From Dipteronia dyeriana (lineage: Eukaryota > Streptophyta > Magnoliopsida > Sapindales > Sapindaceae), in NCBI GenBank assembly GCA_032871835.1, contig CM065300.1, positions 4,407,768-4,471,767 on the forward strand: DNA of 64,000 nucleotides, written 5' to 3'. Below are positions 59,961 through 64,000 of the stretch, piece by piece (within the stretch, counting starts at the first letter, position 1; every line of letters begins with the position of its first letter). The position numbers and the translations under genes are program-made. Below the pieces are notes generated by a model. That model had not been told where the DNA came from, did not search any database, and saw nothing but the letters and a program-made list of their open reading frames with translations.

Positions 59961-60908
59961 ATAAAAAATGCACAATTTCACATCATTAACACACTGCAGT
60001 TCACAACAACTCATTGACTGGACCCACAAACCATGCTAACTATTTTAACATGCAAAGCTAACACCTGATATAAAAAATACGCAAACACTAGTTATGAAAT
60101 CACAAGTTCAAAGCATTTTGTTCAAATCCCTATTCAGACTTCGAAATCATTCACAGGTGAACGAAATCAATTTCTTAAAAACCTGCTCAAATTTTGAAAT
60201 CTATTCAACTGAAAAAATTGATTTGTTCAAATCTCTGTTCAAATTTTGAAACTATCACAACTTAACAAAATTAATTTGATAATGTATAAATCAAAATCAA
60301 TTTCGGATTCTATCAATAAAAAATACAAAAAAAATGAAACCCTCAAGTCAAATGTAAAGAGGAGGTGCAAACCGTTGGTGACTGCGTGTCGTCGTCGTCG
60401 TGTCCGTCTCCACGTCATCGTCGGTGGCTCTTCATGGTGGTCGTCGTCGGCAACGCTGCTCTGTCGAAGTCGTCGGCTCTCGTCGCCACTCATCTGTCGC
60501 GTCTCGTCCTCGCTTCTGGTTTCTCATATGCACGTCGTCGTTGTGTCGATGTCGTCTTCTCGTCATGACGGTGGTCGTCGTTGGGTTATCTCTCCCAGGT
60601 CGTCGGGTCTGGTCACCGCAACTGGTCGGGGGTCACGCTCGACTTTTTGGGTTTCTCATTGACACTAACAATGAACAACAATTACAATGAATTAGAAGTC
60701 TCGTTTTTGGGTTTTTATGTTTTCAATTTGTTTTATTATTTTAATTCTTAACTAATTGATTTTGCATTGATTTTGTTTCATTTTTCAAGTCATTAATATA
60801 AGGGTAATTTTGTCCCAAAAGTGGAAAAATTGGTAAAAACAATAAAATTACTAATCTTTGGTAAAAACAATAAACCCACTAATTTTTTGGTTACTTTTAA
60901 AGTTCCCC

Positions 60909-60912
<4 letters not shown>
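59961..60912 (-). other. 5' region of the Ulp1 gene and right end of MULE-2
   Basis: A cgtcgtcgtc-rich stretch (about 60380-60630) could hold a first exon on the minus strand: a frame from 60493 begins MSGDESRRLRQSSVADDDHH. MULE-1 has a similar cgtcg-rich patch at 36170-36360 upstream of its DUF1985 gene. The exon is not certain. From about 60790 the sequence is the terminal repeat. Confidence 0.45.
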
Positions 60913-60949
<37 letters not shown>

Positions 60950-61791
60950 ACTGGGGGTTTTAAACAAAATTAAAAATTCTCAAAAAATACTATTTTATCC
61001 CCATTTCATTTTTTCTATAAATACCCCCTCCAATTCAATTTTTTTTTCACCTCTCTACTCTCCCTGATATCTAATTTCTCTCATTCTCTCTCTCTACTCT
61101 CTACACACTATAATATTAATCCCTAATCTCTCATTCTTTTAAAAACTGTAAACAAAGGTAATTTCTTATTTATTTTAATGAATAAACAATTCAAAGTTTT
61201 TCCAACCTATACTTCCATAAGGGTTCCGGTTCTGAAAGTAACCAGCAGAATTGAAGAGTTAATTTTAAATTTTAAATTATACATGTATTTGTAGTTTTGT
61301 AATTCGATTGTACTATTTGTCCATTACCAAGTTTCCCTCTATAAGGTTTTTAACGAGACAATAATGAATCATGTAAACTGAAATGTGAATACGTAAATAA
61401 AATTCATCTCTTTCTTATTTTCTAATTCTTATATCTTTATGGCTTCATTCATTCTTTGAATTATTTTAGAAAATAAATAAAATATAATTTAATCTATTTA
61501 TTTCATTAGACTAAAACAAATAAGAAATAAATTTTTAACTAAAAATAAAATAAGAAATCAATGTTAAACTTAAAATACATAAGTTAAAATAATTTAAAGA
61601 AATAGTTAAATAATAACTAAAATTTAAAATTAAATAATAAAATAATAAATAAATTTTTAACTAAATAAACAAAAAAATAGAAAAAAAAACAAACAATTGA
61701 ACAAAAAAAAAGGTTCGAGCCTTGGCACGGCACGTTAAAGGGCCATGCCCTGTTAAGGATGTGTCGAGCCAGGCCATGTCGAGTCGACTTA
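60913..61791. other. AT-rich interior of the hAT relic, right of MULE-2
   Basis: It begins with an (at)n run. Then comes a pyrimidine-rich stretch (ctctctactctc) at 61050-61130, resembling the leader-like part of the hAT at 23790-23830. No coding sequence is seen. GC-rich hAT words appear again from about 61715. Confidence 0.45.
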
Positions 61792-62532
61792 GGTCCAGTT
61801 TGACATTGCTTCTCCATCTGCTTTTGGGGCCAAAAATGATTTTAGACATAAGACAGAGTGTTTGGTAAAATCGTGGGGAAGTGCTTTTGGTCACTTTTAG
61901 TTTCTCTCAACTGAGTTTTTGAGAAGCTACAAATAAATGCTTTTGGATTTTGGTTTCTGCTTTTAGAAAACGTGCTACAGTGATATTAAATGAAATTGTA
62001 CTAACTTTCCAACTTTGTCCTTGCCTTTAACGAAATTTAACAAAAAAAATTGGGCTTATATTTCTGTACAAAAAAAATGTTGTCATAACTGTATAAAAAA
62101 ATAGGGACAATTAATTTAATAAAGTAGAATAAAAATGAAATAAATAAATAAAGTATAATATAATAAATAAATAAATAAATGAGGCTAATTAATTAAATAA
62201 AGTATAATAAAAAATGGGGCTAATTAATTCAATAAAGTATCATAATTATATAACACTTAACACTAAACACAAATAAACAAAAAAAAAATGTAAAGTATAG
62301 CACATTAGTATCATTTAGATGTCTATGTCCTTTTAGTAATTTTACAGACTCACAACACTTTTTATTTCAGTTTACCAAACATATTGAAATTGCTTTTAGT
62401 TCTCACAGCACTTTTGAAAATCAGTTTACCAAACACTCAGCTGATTCTTCCCACAGCAATTCTAAAAGCAATTTCCCCCACAACAATTTCAAAAGCACTT
62501 CTCCCCACAACATAGCAATGTCAAACTGGACC
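61792..62532. mobile_element. Harbinger/Tourist-type MITE, 741 bp, TTA target duplication
   Basis: GGTCCAGTTTGACATTGCT is perfectly mirrored at the other end (AGCAATGTCAAACTGGACC). TTA flanks both sides (61789-61791 and 62533-62535). Three-base TWA duplications are characteristic of PIF/Harbinger elements. There is no coding sequence. It split the right end of the hAT relic between gtcgac and ttttgacac. Confidence 0.85.
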
Positions 62533-62549
62533 TTATTTTGACACTTCTA

Positions 62550-63222
62550 TAGGTTTGTAATATCTCACATGCAACCATCAACATATAAATCAGAATTACT
62601 CAAAAAAAATTGTAAATATTTTTAACACTTCATAGTAATTGAAAGTTTGAAAGTGGAATATGTAGAGAGAGTTTATCGATTATCACGTGTGAGATTCTAT
62701 ACATTTTTTTATGTAACAATTGATTATGAAACTTGGTGTAATATGTTTCATAATGTTGTATAATCAAATAAAAAGCCTTAAGGAGTAATAGCCGTGACAA
62801 TAGAACTCAAATGGAGTCATGTAGTAGAAAAAAAGTATACTTTAAAGGGGTGTATTGGTTCATAACTTTATTAGACAATTCTATGGAGTAAAGTACGTTA
62901 GTATTTGATTGAGACTTTTTAACAAGTTAGATAAGTATGATGATATTCGATCATGACTTTTAAGATTTTTCTAAAATCTTGTGGTATTAGATCTAGACTT
63001 TTAAAATACATCAAATTGTCAGGTGATTTTGGATCGAGATCAAGATTTATATGATTTCACGATAAAAATATATTATCCAGACTTTTTAGTGATTTGTATA
63101 AATAGTTAGACCCAAAAATTGTCTTGCTGTCTCCCAAAATACTTTCCAAAACTATTCTTTTTCTTCTTTCTGATCTTGGTGGAGATTGGAGAAGCTCAGC
63201 TAAACTCAAATCAAATCCCAAA
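62550..63222. repeat. Duplicated mTERF-unit flank and a possible MITE fragment
   Basis: About 62580-62720 matches 21180-21320 (aaatcagaattactca... gtgagattctata), linking this side to the mTERF unit. ggggtgtattggttcataac at about 62847 has the look of a MITE end, but I could not find a matching right end. No gene is supported. Confidence 0.5.
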
Positions 63223-63474
63223 GGCTTTGTTTGGTACACTAGATTGGACTATGAATGGATAATTTTAGTCTCAATCCAGTGTTTGGTGCACGTTTGGAAG
63301 ACTAGACAACTAGTCTAAAAAGTAAAATAATCTCATGTTTATGGGATTAAATAAACTCACCTCCCCACCCATCTTTATTAATCTGATGACCATTTTACTA
63401 TGATCCCTACCCATTTAGACAAAACATTTTCACCTTCTAACCTGTTGTTGATATTTGAAATTATTATAGTTAAA

Positions 63475-63516
<42 letters not shown>

Positions 63517-63809
63517 TACTTCTGGATATTGTTACTTTAATAATATAAAAATTAAAATATTTATTCTTCAAATACATATTTTAATATTTTATTTTTTTAA
63601 TTTAAAATATTATTATATTTAGTCTAATCTCAGGTTTCACTAAACAAAATATAATATTAATTCAGTTCAGTCTCATGTTTCTCCAAACACATTATAGTAT
63701 TAATTTAGTCCAATTCAGTCTAGTCCAATCTCATCTAATCACAATCTCATCTCAATCCAATCCAATCCCATACAATAGTCTAATCCAATCTCGTACATCA
63801 AATGGGGCC
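63223..63809. mobile_element. MITE with imperfect inverted ends, probably Harbinger-like
   Basis: ggctttgtttggtacactag at the left is mirrored imperfectly by ggccccatttgatgtacgag at the right (read in reverse). Inner sequence repeats the tagtctaatccaatct theme. The flanking triplets are aaa and taa, close to a TWA duplication. An (at)n run lies at 63479-63511. No coding sequence. Confidence 0.6.
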
Positions 63810-64000
63810 TAACAGCCTTATGGCAATCTTCTACTTCTTCCAATCTCTTGTGGCGGTCTCTGACTTCTTCTTCACCATCTACCACAACGCCCAGGGAAGG
63901 AGACAGTCAAGGACGAGCAGGGTCAACGCCCCCCCTCCCCCTCCTAAATTTCTAGAAAAAACAATTTGAAGTTTTTTTTATCTCTTTGTAAAATATTCCT

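Larger units (their letters stand above)
50375..60912. mobile_element. MULE-2: Mutator-like element with transposase and Ulp1 protease genes
   Basis: About 10.5 kb. The left end region (aaaaaattaaggtgttggattgtttttaccc) is mirrored at 60810-60910 (tggtaaaaacaataaa, twice). Exact limits are uncertain because the sites are AT-rich. The transposase gene is on the plus strand and the DUF1985/Ulp1 gene on the minus strand, convergent as in MULE-1 but with the two genes on opposite sides. The domains match those of Kaonashi-type plant MULEs. A pyrimidine-rich leader (ctctctcttctac words) fills 50520-50760. Confidence 0.78.
50155..62549. mobile_element. hAT relic carrying MULE-2 and a Harbinger MITE
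   Basis: The left end TAGTGGTGTCAATTTGGGCC (50155) closely resembles the MITE at 45846. At the right, gtcgactta is split from ttttgacacttcta (ending 62549), which in reverse reads TAGAAGTGTCAAAA. Flanking eight-base sequences are tgggttcg and taggtttg, matching at 6 of 8 positions, so a decayed target duplication is possible. Outside it, 62580-62720 continues the duplicated mTERF unit (as at 21180-21320). GC-rich hAT words occur at 50160-50355 and 61715-61790; the middle is MULE-2. Confidence 0.6.

Noticed and set aside
60239..60690. Arg/Ser/Val-rich frames on the plus strand
   Set aside because: They come from the cgtcgtcgtc repeat; the minus strand may hold a first exon of the Ulp1 gene, but the plus frames have no support.
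62847..63120. MITE starting ggggtgtattggttc
   Set aside because: No matching right end or target duplication could be found, so only mentioned within the surrounding region.

Overview
This 64-kb window is AT-rich nuclear DNA of a flowering plant, probably a eudicot; the species cannot be told. The evidence is a local family of intronless plant mTERF (organellar transcription termination factor) genes, Ty1/copia retrotransposons primed by initiator tRNA-Met, Mutator-like elements (MULEs) carrying DUF1985/Ulp1 protease genes, and hAT and Harbinger elements. There are no bacterial-type operons, rRNA genes or CRISPR arrays, and I saw no convincing tRNA gene.

The original locus is a tandem array of at least five mTERF paralogs (A to E below), all on the minus strand. 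Each is about 387 codons with shared 5' and 3' flanks, so the duplicated unit is larger than the gene. All five copies are broken by in-frame stops, frameshifts, small deletions or transposon insertion. Everything else has landed in or between these copies.

Layout. 456-1067 and 19945-20497 are the two halves of mTERF-A. They are separated by an 18.9-kb retrotransposon block (1068-19944) bounded by a 5-bp target duplication, gtttg. The block holds copia family A copies in both orientations, a different copia (family B, 7533-12327), and 0.85-kb inverted repeats that enclose family B. 20500-27900 is intergenic: a Harbinger transposase remnant, an orphan mTERF promoter, and a 2.4-kb hAT element with an 8-bp duplication whose empty site survives in a paralogous block at about 29640. 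mTERF-B, C and D follow at 27906-35701.

Two MULEs dominate the right half. MULE-1 (about 35955-45737) has a plus-strand DUF1985 gene and a convergent minus-strand MuDR/SWIM transposase gene, itself interrupted by a 1.7-kb solo LTR. MULE-2 (about 50375-60912) has the mirror arrangement, with a fuller DUF1985 plus Ulp1 cysteine protease gene. In both, a short motif is iterated in three places: upstream of each gene and in the gap between the two 3' ends. The motif differs between the elements (AACTTGAAAT in MULE-1, GTGTGTTTAATT in MULE-2). mTERF-E (48808-49866) lies between them. MULE-2 sits inside a hAT relic (about 50155-62549) upstream of mTERF-E, and that relic also holds a Harbinger-type MITE.

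No gene here is confidently intact; the window is a degenerating gene cluster turned into a nested transposon sink. Exon joins and element ends were read by eye and are approximate unless a target duplication is stated.
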